Source: Yersinia nurmii (GTDB lineage Bacteria; Pseudomonadota; Gammaproteobacteria; Enterobacterales; Enterobacteriaceae). Taken from it: a stretch of 64,000 bases of DNA. Below the pieces are notes generated by a model that saw only the letters and a program-made list of their open reading frames with translations, was not told the origin of the DNA and did not search any database. Made by a program: the position numbers and the translations under genes. Location of the stretch: NCBI RefSeq assembly GCF_001112925.1, contig NZ_CPYD01000001.1, positions 434,001 through 498,000 on the forward strand. The letters are read 5' to 3'. Of the stretch, positions 9,622 to 17,964 are shown piece after piece. How positions within the stretch are numbered: the first letter of the stretch is position 1; every line of letters starts with the position of its first letter.

Positions 9622-10551
9622 CTAAAACCGGCTCACTGACTCCCAGGGGGCCTGTGGTGTAAATGCCTCCACCAGCCTATCAATCGCCGCCCGAATCCGC
9701 GCGGGCATCACCTGCCCATTTAGCCAGACAATATTAATCGGTAAACTGATGCCAGTATTGCCTGGCAAGGTTTCCATCAATCGACCACTTTGCAGTGCAG
9801 CGTTGACGAGCCAACGCGGCAGTAGCGCGATACCGTGCCCCGCTTCCGCAGCCGTGGCTACCGCCGCCATATTATCCAATCGTAAACGACTGGCTGGCGT
9901 TATAGATTCGGTTTTACCTGCGTCATTCACCAAACGCCACGTTTGACTGCGACCATTTCGTAACAAACTAATCGTGCGATGATGCGCTAAATCCGCAATG
10001 GAAGTGGGATGACCGTAGGTGGCTAAGTAATCAGCACTGGCGCACAGTACCCACTGTTGCTCTCCCAGCTTTCGCGCCGCCAACCCAGCTGCATCACCGA
10101 TATGCCCAATACGCACAGCCAGATCGACGCCTTCTTCCGCAAAATCCACCAGGCGATTGGAAAACAAAATTTCCAACTGTAGCGCGGGAAAGCTGTCGGC
10201 TAATTCGAGCAACGGCGGCATCACCCACTGCTGGCCAAACAATATCGGCAATGACACGCGCAAGCGCCCGCTGGGAGCCACGGCTCGCGCCGCCAACTGA
10301 ATCTCTGCGGCATCCAGCGCATCCAGCGCTTTTACGCAATCCTCATAGAAAATCTGCCCTTCGTCGGTCAGAGAAAGGCTACGAGTGGTGCGCTGAAACA
10401 AACGCACCGATAGGCGGGATTCCAGCCGCGCCACTGCTTTACCCACCGCCGAGCGGGATAAACCAAGCTGTTCTGCTGCACGGCTAAAACTGCCAGCCTG
10501 CGCCGCTTGGACAAAAGCTCGTATGCCGTGCAAACGATCGCCGGAAATCAT
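9622..10551 (-). CDS. LysR family transcriptional regulator
   Basis: A 309-residue LysR regulator. The helix-turn-helix is at about residues 19-40 (AGSFSRAAEQLGLSRSAVGKAV), followed by the LSVRLFQRTTRSLSLTDEG linker. The effector domain belongs to the large DmlR/YafC-like group. The ORF is open to 10689, but the ATG at 10551 matches the family N-terminus. It is divergent from a decayed DHA2-type MFS exporter, which is probably its former target. It may therefore be an orphan regulator. It lies 53 bp upstream of ybiB on the same strand. Confidence 0.88.
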   Translation of the reverse strand: MISGDRLHGIRAFVQAAQAGSFSRAAEQLGLSRSAVGKAVARLESRLSVRLFQRTTRSLSLTDEGQIFYEDCVKALDALDAAEIQLAARAVAPSGRLRVSLPILFGQQWVMPPLLELADSFPALQLEILFSNRLVDFAEEGVDLAVRIGHIGDAAGLAARKLGEQQWVLCASADYLATYGHPTSIADLAHHRTISLLRNGRSQTWRLVNDAGKTESITPASRLRLDNMAAVATAAEAGHGIALLPRWLVNAALQSGRLMETLPGNTGISLPINIVWLNGQVMPARIRAAIDRLVEAFTPQAPWESVSRF

Positions 10552-10779
10552 CACTTTCTCCTTATCGAAGATCGAAGCCCAATGAATATCAACCATCTTA
10601 AATAAAGCTGTACTGATTGATACCCCATTGGAGAATTTAATTCCGCTATAGAATAAAAAATGCCACAACCGATTCACGCAACTCGCCACGACACAATGAA
10701 GATTCCTGCTTACCGGCTGATCCTTATGACCTCAGCGCTCACTTCGGATGGGTTGGCCTCTGCCCCGTCGATAATAAGT

Positions 10780-11311
10780 CGCATGCTGACGGTAATCAGT
10801 CTGGCCAGTTTTTTGACTGTATCGACTTTATTCTCGTCAATACCACCGGGCGGCTGGCGGGTCGCTTCTGCCGCCATCGGGCACTTTATCGAGGGATAAC
10901 GCTATTTGGCTTATCATCACCCGGCGCAGCCTGGTAGATAGTATTTGGCTGCTGAATCTCTTTCGCTTATCCCAGGAAGCAGCCTAGCTGTGCTTTATAC
11001 GGTAACAGTCAGCCTGATTGCCGCCGCTTTTCCCAAAAAAGCACGGACGAGCGATAGGCACGTCGCTGGTCGTAAACGGACTGGGATTGGTGATTGGGGC
11101 GGTGGCGGGCAGAATACGGGTTAGCACCTTAGGCTGGCGTTGGGTATTTTTACTCAATTTACCGCTGATTTTACCGAGCGTTGCCTGCTGTCGGAGCAAC
11201 GTACGCGAATCGCATCTTGATACCAGCCAGAAGAGATTGGATATCATCGGTCTACTATTGCTGATTAGCACGCTGGCCATTTTACTGTCAGGTCTTAATC
11301 ATGGGGCCTAG
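10780..11311 (+). pseudogene. Decayed DHA2-type MFS transporter
   Basis: Fragments of a 14-TM drug-exporter-type MFS protein can be read in changing frames. One piece around 10820-10910 reads IDFILVN, then GRLAGRFCRHRAL and ITLFGLSS. A second piece at about 10990-11035 reads SLIAAAFPKK. After a frame change in the A-run at 11035-11040, a third reads HGRAIGTSLVVNGLGLVIGAV, LGWRWVFLLNLPL and LDIIGLLLLISTLAILLSGLNHG to a stop. These match DHA2 motifs in order, but with internal deletions and no C-terminal two-thirds. Its start faces the LysR gene, the usual regulator-exporter pairing. Confidence 0.85.
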
Positions 11312-11411
11312 GGGTTAGATAAGCGGTAAAACGTCGAAGACTTTGCCACTGGCTGCGTAGGAAAACGCCCCCCGCAGCCCAACCGGCGTCGCAGGGAGCG
11401 GATGAATAACA

Positions 11412-12110
11412 TTAGGTCTTCGACGACGTAGGGCTAAACAACGCGCGGTAGAGACCGCCACCTAAAGCTCCGCCGATCAACGGCGCTAACCAGAATACCC
11501 AAAGCTGCTGTAAGGCAATTCCACCGGCAAAAATGGCCACGCCAGTACTGCGAGCTGGATTAACCGAAGTATTATCCACCGGAATACAGATCAAATGGAT
11601 TAAGGTTAAACATAAACCTATGGCTAAAGGCGCTGCGACGGCGGGTGAACGGGAATCCGTCGCGCCCATAATCACCATCACAAACCCCATTGTCAGAATC
11701 ACTTCTGCAATCAACACCGATTGCAGACTGTAGCCCCCCGGAGAACGCACACCGTAGCCATTACTGGCAAAGCCTGCGGTAACGTCAAATCCCGCCTTAC
11801 CACTGGCGATAAGATACAATACCGTAGCACCGGCTAACCCCCCCAAAACCTGCGCAATAATATAGGGGAGCAACTGCGCGCCGGAAAATCGTCCGCCCAC
11901 CCAGAGCCCCAGCGATACCGCCGGATTAAAATGCGCGCCGGAGACGTGGCCCAAAGCATAAGCCATAGTGACGACGGTTAAACCAAACGCCAATGCCACG
12001 CCCAGAAAACCGATTCCCGCTACTGGAAACATAGCCGCCAACACCGCACTGCCGCAGCCGCCCAAAACTAACCAGAAAGTACCAATAAACTCTGCCATAA
12101 CCTGTTTCAT
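11412..12110 (-). CDS. aqpZ: Aquaporin Z
   Basis: A 232-residue inner-membrane water channel (E. coli AqpZ 231). Both NPA boxes are intact (HFNPAVSLG around residue 63 and SVNPARSTG around residue 187), the latter with the conserved arginine of the selectivity filter. Six membrane segments are apparent. The start at 12110 has AGGTAAG upstream. It sits alone between the decayed MFS gene and the 3' end of dinG. Confidence 0.95.
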   Translation of the reverse strand: MKQVMAEFIGTFWLVLGGCGSAVLAAMFPVAGIGFLGVALAFGLTVVTMAYALGHVSGAHFNPAVSLGLWVGGRFSGAQLLPYIIAQVLGGLAGATVLYLIASGKAGFDVTAGFASNGYGVRSPGGYSLQSVLIAEVILTMGFVMVIMGATDSRSPAVAAPLAIGLCLTLIHLICIPVDNTSVNPARSTGVAIFAGGIALQQLWVFWLAPLIGGALGGGLYRALFSPTSSKT

Positions 12111-12314
12111 GCTGCTTACCTCTGACGCCAGATAGACCCATAAAATGGGCTGGAAACTGAACTACGCCACTGCCGGAGGTACACCCAGACTTAACGATTA
12201 TGAGTTAGCAAATAAGAGTTGACTGACCTGCGGCTAATTTAATCTTAGCCACGGATTTTTTTGAGATGAAAGAGAATTGCGTGAAGCCGTTTGAAACGCC
12301 TAGCCACAAATAGA

Positions 12315-12341
12315 AATGGCAGTGAATTGCTCACTGCCATT
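12315..12341 (-). terminator. Terminator hairpin downstream of dinG
   Basis: A perfect 11-bp inverted repeat AATGGCAGTGA / TCACTGCCATT with a 5-nt loop lies 22 bp beyond the dinG stop. On the minus strand it is followed by TTCTATTTG, a modest U-rich tail. Confidence 0.65.
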
Positions 12342-12362
12342 CGCGCATTTTTGACTGCGCCG

Positions 12363-14567
12363 TTAGCTGCCCAGCGTAACGTCCGTGCGGCGACGTTTGG
12401 AGGCTTTTTTTCGCGTGCTCGCTGCTTTAACCGACGTTTTTTTTACCGCAACAGGCGTCGCTAACACCTCTGGCATCTCCGGCTGTTCGATAGGGAAAAC
12501 CGGCAACGCCGCCAACAAGCGTGAGCCGTAGCCTTTGGTCAGTAAACGGCGATCATAAATTATAATTTCGCCATGGCACTCATTGCTGCGGATCAAACGC
12601 CCCACCTGCTGAATCAGGTTAAACGAAGCGCTAGGTAAACTTTGCACTTCAAACGGATAGCGTTTTAATGATTTCAGCCATTCTCCTTCCGTCAAAATCA
12701 CCGGGCTATCAATCGGCGGAAATGCAATCTTGTGGATATGCACCTGCGTCAGTAACTCCCCTTTCAGATCCAAGCCTTCCGCAAAGGATTGCAAACCAAT
12801 TAGCACGCTGGGCGTTCCTTTTTTCACCCGTTTACGATGCTCTTCAACCAACCGGTAGCGCGGCTGGTCTCCTTGAACCAGCAGTATTAAACGCAGATCG
12901 GTGACGTGGCTCAGAAAGGTTTGCATCGCCCGATGGCTGCTGAACAAAATCAGCATGCCTTTATGATGACCACTGGCCTGTTCAGCTCGGAAATACTGCG
13001 CCATTTCAGCCAAATGCTCCGCTTCGTTCGCCATTGTCGGTTCGAAACGCATTTTGGGAATAACCAGCTTTCCCTGCTCAACGTGGTTAAACGGGGAGGA
13101 AAGCGCCACAAAACGATCGCCGGCCTTTTCGCTCAAACCGGAGAGTTCCTGTAGGCGAGCAAAACTGTTGAGGGAACGCAGCGTAGCCGACGTTACAATG
13201 ACATGGGGGACTTTACGCCACAGCATTTTATCTAACTGATCGCTAACGCGAATCCCCACACAGTGGAAGGACAGGTGGGTCTGATTCTCGCGATATTCCC
13301 GTGTAACCCATTTAGAAATAGGCGCATTTGAAGCTTTATCCATTGCGGCCAGACGCCACAGTTTGGTCATTGCCTCCAGATAACCGAAAGTACGGCTCAT
13401 CTGTAAAATCGCCCGATGCAGCCGCACGATATCGTGCTTACCAGTTTGTTCGGTTAAATCATTGAGAACAAACTCGGCTAAACCACGTAGTGCATCCGTT
13501 AACTTAAATAATTTAGCGCAGTTTTCTGTCAGGCTTTCCGGCAGGATGCCCATTTCAAAACGATAAGTCGCCTGAATAGTATCCGTAGGAAGCAATTGGC
13601 TAACCTGCTGTTCCACTTGCAGAATCAGCTCCCGCATCTGCTCACAGTGATCTTTTAACCGTTCCGAATTAGCCAGTTTAGGCGGGTTTTTCGGCCGATA
13701 TTGCACCATGCACTGATCCACCAGGCGGGTAATCATATCCAACTGCATATTGGCAAAGACGGCGGTAATCTCACCTTCGATTTCCAACGCATCCCGCGCC
13801 ACATCGGGAAGATGATGCCCCTCATCTAGTACCAATAATAATTCTTTTGGATTCGGTAATACCGATTCGGTTTCCAGCGCCGCCATGACCAATGCATGGT
13901 TGGCTACCACCACATCCGCGGTTTCGATCTCTTTACGCGCAATATAGAAGGGACATTCACGAAAATAATGGCAGTTACGCCCTAAGCAGTTGGCTTTATC
14001 AGTGCTGAGCTTGCCCCACAGAGAATCGCTGATAGATTGTTGATGATGATCGCGCAGCCCATCCCAAACCTGGCGACTCAACGCTTTAGACAGCCCCACG
14101 CAGGTTGCCTGTTCCTCGCCGTTGGCTGGCGCCAGTTCATCGCCCAAGAACAGTGATAAATCACCCTGTCCAGAGACATCGGTACTCATGGCGGCCAGAT
14201 TTCGCGGGCAAACATAGCGTCCGCGCCCAAATGCGCCGGTAAATTTCAAATCAGGAATGATCTTTTTCAGCAACGGCAAATCCTTGCTGTAAATCTGATC
14301 CTGCAACGCCACGTTAGCAGTGCTTACCACCAGCGGCTTGGCTTCCGAACGGCCAATCGCAATACCGGGAATCAGATACGACAAGGTCTTCCCCACGCCG
14401 GTTGGGGCTTCGATAGCCAAATGTCGACCGGCATCACCAGCCAGCGTTTTCGCCACTTCTGCAATCATTTGACGTTGCGGAGCACGAGAAACAAAGTCCG
14501 GAATCTGTTGCCCAAGAGCCTTATACCACTGGCTGATTTGATCTTTTACTGTGGGGGATAACGCCAT
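12363..14567 (-). CDS. dinG: ATP-dependent DNA helicase DinG
   Basis: A 734-residue superfamily 2 (XPD-like) 5'-3' helicase that unwinds R-loops and recombination intermediates. It contains Walker A (EAPTGVGKT), four Fe-S cluster cysteines (RYVCPRN, then C-LGRNC-HYFREC), DEGHH as motif II and the C-terminal QQVGRLIRS motif VI. The ATG at 14567 gives the conserved MALSPTVKDQI start; the frame upstream to 14621 is not family-like. The C-terminus is a basic tail. E. coli dinG is SOS-induced, but I could not find a CTGT-N8-ACAG LexA box in the 200 bp upstream. Confidence 0.96.
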   Translation of the reverse strand: MALSPTVKDQISQWYKALGQQIPDFVSRAPQRQMIAEVAKTLAGDAGRHLAIEAPTGVGKTLSYLIPGIAIGRSEAKPLVVSTANVALQDQIYSKDLPLLKKIIPDLKFTGAFGRGRYVCPRNLAAMSTDVSGQGDLSLFLGDELAPANGEEQATCVGLSKALSRQVWDGLRDHHQQSISDSLWGKLSTDKANCLGRNCHYFRECPFYIARKEIETADVVVANHALVMAALETESVLPNPKELLLVLDEGHHLPDVARDALEIEGEITAVFANMQLDMITRLVDQCMVQYRPKNPPKLANSERLKDHCEQMRELILQVEQQVSQLLPTDTIQATYRFEMGILPESLTENCAKLFKLTDALRGLAEFVLNDLTEQTGKHDIVRLHRAILQMSRTFGYLEAMTKLWRLAAMDKASNAPISKWVTREYRENQTHLSFHCVGIRVSDQLDKMLWRKVPHVIVTSATLRSLNSFARLQELSGLSEKAGDRFVALSSPFNHVEQGKLVIPKMRFEPTMANEAEHLAEMAQYFRAEQASGHHKGMLILFSSHRAMQTFLSHVTDLRLILLVQGDQPRYRLVEEHRKRVKKGTPSVLIGLQSFAEGLDLKGELLTQVHIHKIAFPPIDSPVILTEGEWLKSLKRYPFEVQSLPSASFNLIQQVGRLIRSNECHGEIIIYDRRLLTKGYGSRLLAALPVFPIEQPEMPEVLATPVAVKKTSVKAASTRKKASKRRRTDVTLGS

Positions 14568-14837
14568 GCATATCTTATCTAAACTGAATGTGACCTTATT
14601 GTCCCACAGTGTGCCGCTCACGTCAGCCTATTCGAGACCACGAATGCGTAGAATAATTCAGCGTCTTCACCGCTAATCATCCACTATTTTTGCTTATCTC
14701 ATCCTTAAATTCACTTTGTCATAAATACATCACACAGTTGCGGTAAAAATTCTGCGCTGAGAAAGTTCAGACAGATATTGAATACAGCAAAAACTTTGAT
14801 GATTGGCATCTTTCAATGAAGAAAACAGGGCAAAAAC

Positions 14838-15935
14838 ATGAAAATTAATATTCTGGCAATGTTAATACCGGCACTTTTAATTGCTACAACTTCCCACGCA
14901 GCGGAAATTTATAATAAAGACGGTAATAAACTCGACTTATACGGAAAAGTAAAAGGTCTACATTATTTTTCTGATAGTAAAAATAATGATGGAGATAAAT
15001 CTTACGTTCGTTTTGGCTTTAAAGGCGTCACCAAAATTAATGACAAACTGTCCGGTTACGGTCAGTGGGAATATCATGTTGCGGTAAACCACGCGGAAAG
15101 CGAGGGCACCGCCGATACCAAAACCCGTTTAGGTTTTGCCGGTTTGCGCTACGCCGGATTAGGCTCTTTCGACTATGGTCGTAACTACGGCGTGTTATAC
15201 GATATCGGCGCGTGGACCGATATGCTGCCGGAATTTGGTGGCGACAGCTATGTAAAAACCGATAACTTTATGACTGGCCGCACCAATGGCGTTGCCACTT
15301 ATCGTAACAGCGATTTCTTCGGTCTGGTGGACGGTCTGAAATTTAGCCTGCAATATCAGGGCAAAAACGACGATACTTCCCGCGGGACTTCGAAACAAAA
15401 CGGCGACGGCTTTGGTCTGGCATCCAGCTATGAAATTGGTTCTGGCGTTAGCATCGGCGCTGCTTATACCTCTTCCAACCGTACAACCGCTCAGAAGGCT
15501 GGCGCATTCGGTAAAGGCGATAAAGCTGAAGCCTTCGCCACGGGTCTGAAATATGATGATAACGGCGTTTATCTGGCTGCAACCTATGCCGAAACCCGTA
15601 ATATGACGCCAATTTCCGGCACGGCCAGCATTAATAACACATCAACATCGGTGAGCGGCTTTGCAAATAAAGCACAAAATATTGAATTAGTGGCTCAATA
15701 TCAGTTCGATTTCGGTCTGAAACCTTCTCTTGCCTATGTTCAATCAAAAGGTAAAGATATTGAAGGTCTGGGCGATGTCGATTTGGTTAAATATATTGAT
15801 GTAGGCGCTTATTACTTCTTCAATAAAAATATGTCTACTTACGTTGATTATAAAATTAATCAGTTGAGCAACGACAACAAACTGAAGCTGAATAATGACG
15901 ATATCGTTGCCGTCGGTTTGGTTTATCAATTCTAA
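14838..15935 (+). CDS. General outer-membrane porin, OmpC/OmpF/PhoE family
   Basis: A 365-residue trimeric porin with a signal peptide (residues 1-21, cleavage after SHA). The mature start [16 protein letters not shown], the loop-3 motif PEFGGD that constricts the pore, and the terminal phenylalanine (GLVYQF) recognised by the BAM machinery are all present. It allows passive diffusion of small hydrophilic solutes. Which of the enteric porins it corresponds to cannot be decided from sequence alone, so no symbol is given. It stands alone, with about 270 bp of upstream non-coding DNA that could hold OmpR sites, though I could not define them. A terminator follows. Confidence 0.93.
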   Translation: MKINILAMLIPALLIATTSHAAEIYNKDGNKLDLYGKVKGLHYFSDSKNNDGDKSYVRFGFKGVTKINDKLSGYGQWEYHVAVNHAESEGTADTKTRLGFAGLRYAGLGSFDYGRNYGVLYDIGAWTDMLPEFGGDSYVKTDNFMTGRTNGVATYRNSDFFGLVDGLKFSLQYQGKNDDTSRGTSKQNGDGFGLASSYEIGSGVSIGAAYTSSNRTTAQKAGAFGKGDKAEAFATGLKYDDNGVYLAATYAETRNMTPISGTASINNTSTSVSGFANKAQNIELVAQYQFDFGLKPSLAYVQSKGKDIEGLGDVDLVKYIDVGAYYFFNKNMSTYVDYKINQLSNDNKLKLNNDDIVAVGLVYQF

Positions 15936-15988
15936 TTTTTCTGTAAAGCATTATCCTCATTTTATATGAAGTATTTTTCAGGTCGTTC

Positions 15989-16013
15989 GCCGGGATGTAT
16001 TCCCGGCTTTTTT
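15989..16013 (+). terminator. Terminator after the porin gene
   Basis: A stem GCCGGGA (15989-15995) / TCCCGGC (16001-16007) with a 5-nt loop is followed by TTTTTTA. It is a classical intrinsic terminator 53 bp after the porin stop codon. Confidence 0.88.
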
Positions 16014-16040
16014 ATATTTCAATTTCATTCATACAGAAAA

Positions 16041-16433
16041 TTAACGCGTCTCGGGAGTCAGTAGCGGCCCGTTATCTCGTAAAGCCCCGTTCACCGCCCC
16101 ACGCACCTTAGCTACAGATGTTCCTGTCGGTTGGCTAAAACGGCCCATAGTAATCCAATGCTGATAACGAGGTTGGCCCAACGCTTTATCCGCCTAACTC
16201 AATAAAGGTATTAGCCAAATGCCAAAGCGATCCCGCGTAGGATAAGGCCAATCTGTGCTTTTATCGATAGAAGGTGCCATAACATCCAGCGTTTTAAGTA
16301 ACCCGCTACCGTTAGGCGTTTGGTAGCACCATAAATACGATAGATAAAAGCCTAGTGATTGCGGGGCGTTTATCCCCGCAGATAATATGGGAAAAAAAGT
16401 ATTTAATCCTTTGCTTATCATCAGCCAGATCAT
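16041..16433 (-). pseudogene. Unidentified ORF interrupted by one in-frame amber codon
   Basis: Reading the minus strand from about 16433 (candidate ATG codons at 16433 and 16421) gives an open frame to 16197 ending ...DRFGIWLIPLLS. A single TAG follows at 16196-16194. The same frame then continues without a stop for 50 codons (ADKALGQPRYQHWITMGRF...GPLLTPETR) to a TAA at 16043-16041. The C-terminal half looks like real protein sequence. I do not recognise the family. It could be the 3' remnant of a larger gene. Its 5' side approaches the divergent yedA start at 16477. A genuine stop-codon readthrough is not excluded but less likely than decay. Confidence 0.5.
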
Positions 16434-16476
16434 GTTTACTAAACCATACTTTCCCACCCTTACCTGTTGAATAATC

Positions 16477-17367
16477 ATGCTAAAACAAACTAGCCGTAAC
16501 CCGTGGCCGTTAATTGGCGCGCTTTTCACGCTGTATTTCGTTTGGGGATCGACCTATCTGGTGATTCGTATTGGCGTAGAAAGCTGGCCTCCGTTGATGA
16601 TGGCCGGAATTCGTTATCTGGTGGCGGGGATTATTCTGTTCAGTTTTCTGGCTATTCGTGGCCATAAGTTACCTACCCCACGCCAATGGCTGGCGGCCAG
16701 CGCCATCGGGATTTTGCTATTAGCCATTGGTAATGGGCTGGTGACTCTTGCTGAACATCAGCACGTTCCTTCTGGTATCGCGGCGGTTATGGCCGCCACC
16801 GTTCCGCTGTTTACCCTGTGTTTTAGTCTGCTGTGGGGCATGAAGAATACCAAACTGGAGTGGGCCGGCATTGCGCTGGGACTGGTTGGTATCATTTTGC
16901 TAAATACTGGCAGCAATTTGCTGGGAAATCCTACCGGCGCGCTGATGATTTTAGTGGCTTCGGCGAGCTGGGCCTTTGGTTCGATCTGGAGTTCCAGACT
17001 GGCATTACCTGCGGGCGCGATGTCTGGCGCTGCTCAAATGTTAGTTGCTGGCGTAGTATTACTGCTGGGTTCAACCTTAAGCGAAGAAAAACTGACGCAA
17101 CCGCCAACCCTCAGCGGAATTCTGGCTTTGATGTACCTGATTGTATTCGGTTCAATGCTGGCCATTAGCGCGTATATGTTCCTGCTGAAAAATGTCCCTC
17201 CGGCGGTGGCGACCAGCTATGCCTACGTTAACCCGGTGGTGGCAGTATTGTTGGGCATCGGATTTGCCGGCGAGAGTCTGTCTCTGACCGAGTGGCTGGC
17301 ACTGGCGATTATTGTCTCGGCGGTAGTATTGGTAACATTAGGCAAGTTTTTAATTGGTAAGCGTTAA
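16477..17367 (+). CDS. yedA: DMT-family inner-membrane transporter YedA
   Basis: A 296-residue drug/metabolite transporter with ten predicted membrane segments in two EamA repeats. It is very close to E. coli YedA: FVWGSTYLVIRIGVESWPP near the N-terminus, EHQHVPSGIAAVMAATVPLFTLCFS in the first repeat, and ATSYAYVNPVVAVLLG in the second. The substrate is not established, and the family exports amino acids or metabolites. The ATG at 16477 gives MLKQTSRN. It is monocistronic, followed 74 bp later by a micropeptide gene on the same strand. Confidence 0.93.
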   Translation: MLKQTSRNPWPLIGALFTLYFVWGSTYLVIRIGVESWPPLMMAGIRYLVAGIILFSFLAIRGHKLPTPRQWLAASAIGILLLAIGNGLVTLAEHQHVPSGIAAVMAATVPLFTLCFSLLWGMKNTKLEWAGIALGLVGIILLNTGSNLLGNPTGALMILVASASWAFGSIWSSRLALPAGAMSGAAQMLVAGVVLLLGSTLSEEKLTQPPTLSGILALMYLIVFGSMLAISAYMFLLKNVPPAVATSYAYVNPVVAVLLGIGFAGESLSLTEWLALAIIVSAVVLVTLGKFLIGKR

Positions 17368-17440
17368 AAGCGGCCCCCTTGTTTCGCTAAGGGAACCGTC
17401 TATAATTCCTGCTGTTTCGATAAAAAGTGAAAATATAACT

Positions 17441-17626
17441 ATGCAGAAGAAATTACTGATCGCCTTGTTTGCGGTGATGGCTATGAGTTCTCTGGGCGGC
17501 GTATTCCTAGCGGGTCTGAACATGTATACCCGTTCAACCACGCCGCAGGAAACCGAAACAGTACACTCTCCGCTAGGTGACATCGCACCGGCAGGGATGT
17601 CGAATGCCGGTCAAAAGCAGCCTTAA
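17441..17626 (+). CDS. Small membrane protein, YohO-like
   Basis: A 61-residue peptide from the ATG at 17441. It has one hydrophobic helix (about residues 5-26) followed by a polar, proline-rich tail. The helix pattern ALFAVMAMSSLGGVFLAG resembles E. coli YohO (ALFLFMALGGIGGVMLAG), a 35-residue membrane micropeptide of unknown function, but the tail is longer. There is no good Shine-Dalgarno sequence (AAAAGTGAAAA only). Upstream codons of the open frame overlap the yedA stop and are probably not used. Orthology to YohO is inferred from the short match only. Confidence 0.6.
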   Translation: MQKKLLIALFAVMAMSSLGGVFLAGLNMYTRSTTPQETETVHSPLGDIAPAGMSNAGQKQP

Positions 17627-17922
17627 TCACTCAATTCATCATGGCATCGCTGCTGTAAACAGACTGTTAGCCCCTAACCCCATCAACCACCTGCGAGCGG
17701 AAGGGGCACAGCGTACACACAGCTCATCCCTTCGTTACTCCTTCAGTTCCTTAATGACATCCGTATTGCCTTTATTCAGATTAGAACGCCCTGCCAATCA
17801 TCAATATTCCTTAACTTTGTCAGACCGTTTAAACGCCAAAAGGGCAAAGTGCAGATCCTTCGCTCTTTACCCTTTAATACCGCAAAGAGAATTCTCTCTG
17901 CGGTTTGACTACCGGTAATGAC
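17627..17922. other. Intergenic region between micropeptide gene and adiA, with hairpin
   Basis: About 300 bp with no supported gene. At 17879-17904 an inverted repeat ACCGCAAAGAG / CTCTCTGCGGT (one mismatch, 4-nt loop) could end adiA transcription from the right. It lacks a clear U-run on the minus strand. Confidence 0.45.
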
Positions 17923-17964
17923 TTATTCAGTACCCAAATATTATTTATTCAGTACCCAAATATA
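17923..17964. repeat. Tandem 22-bp duplication at the 3' end of adiA
   Basis: TTATTCAGTACCCAAATAT occurs at 17923-17941 and again at 17945-17963, giving a period of 22 bp. The right copy encodes the last codons of adiA and the left copy lies just past its stop. Without the duplication the adiA frame would run on for about 15 codons, so the present stop is created by the repeat. Confidence 0.85.

Noticed and set aside
14568-14837. Possible LexA box upstream of dinG
   Set aside because: E. coli dinG has one, but the closest matches here (CTGTGGGACAATAAGG and similar) lack the second half-site, so none is called.
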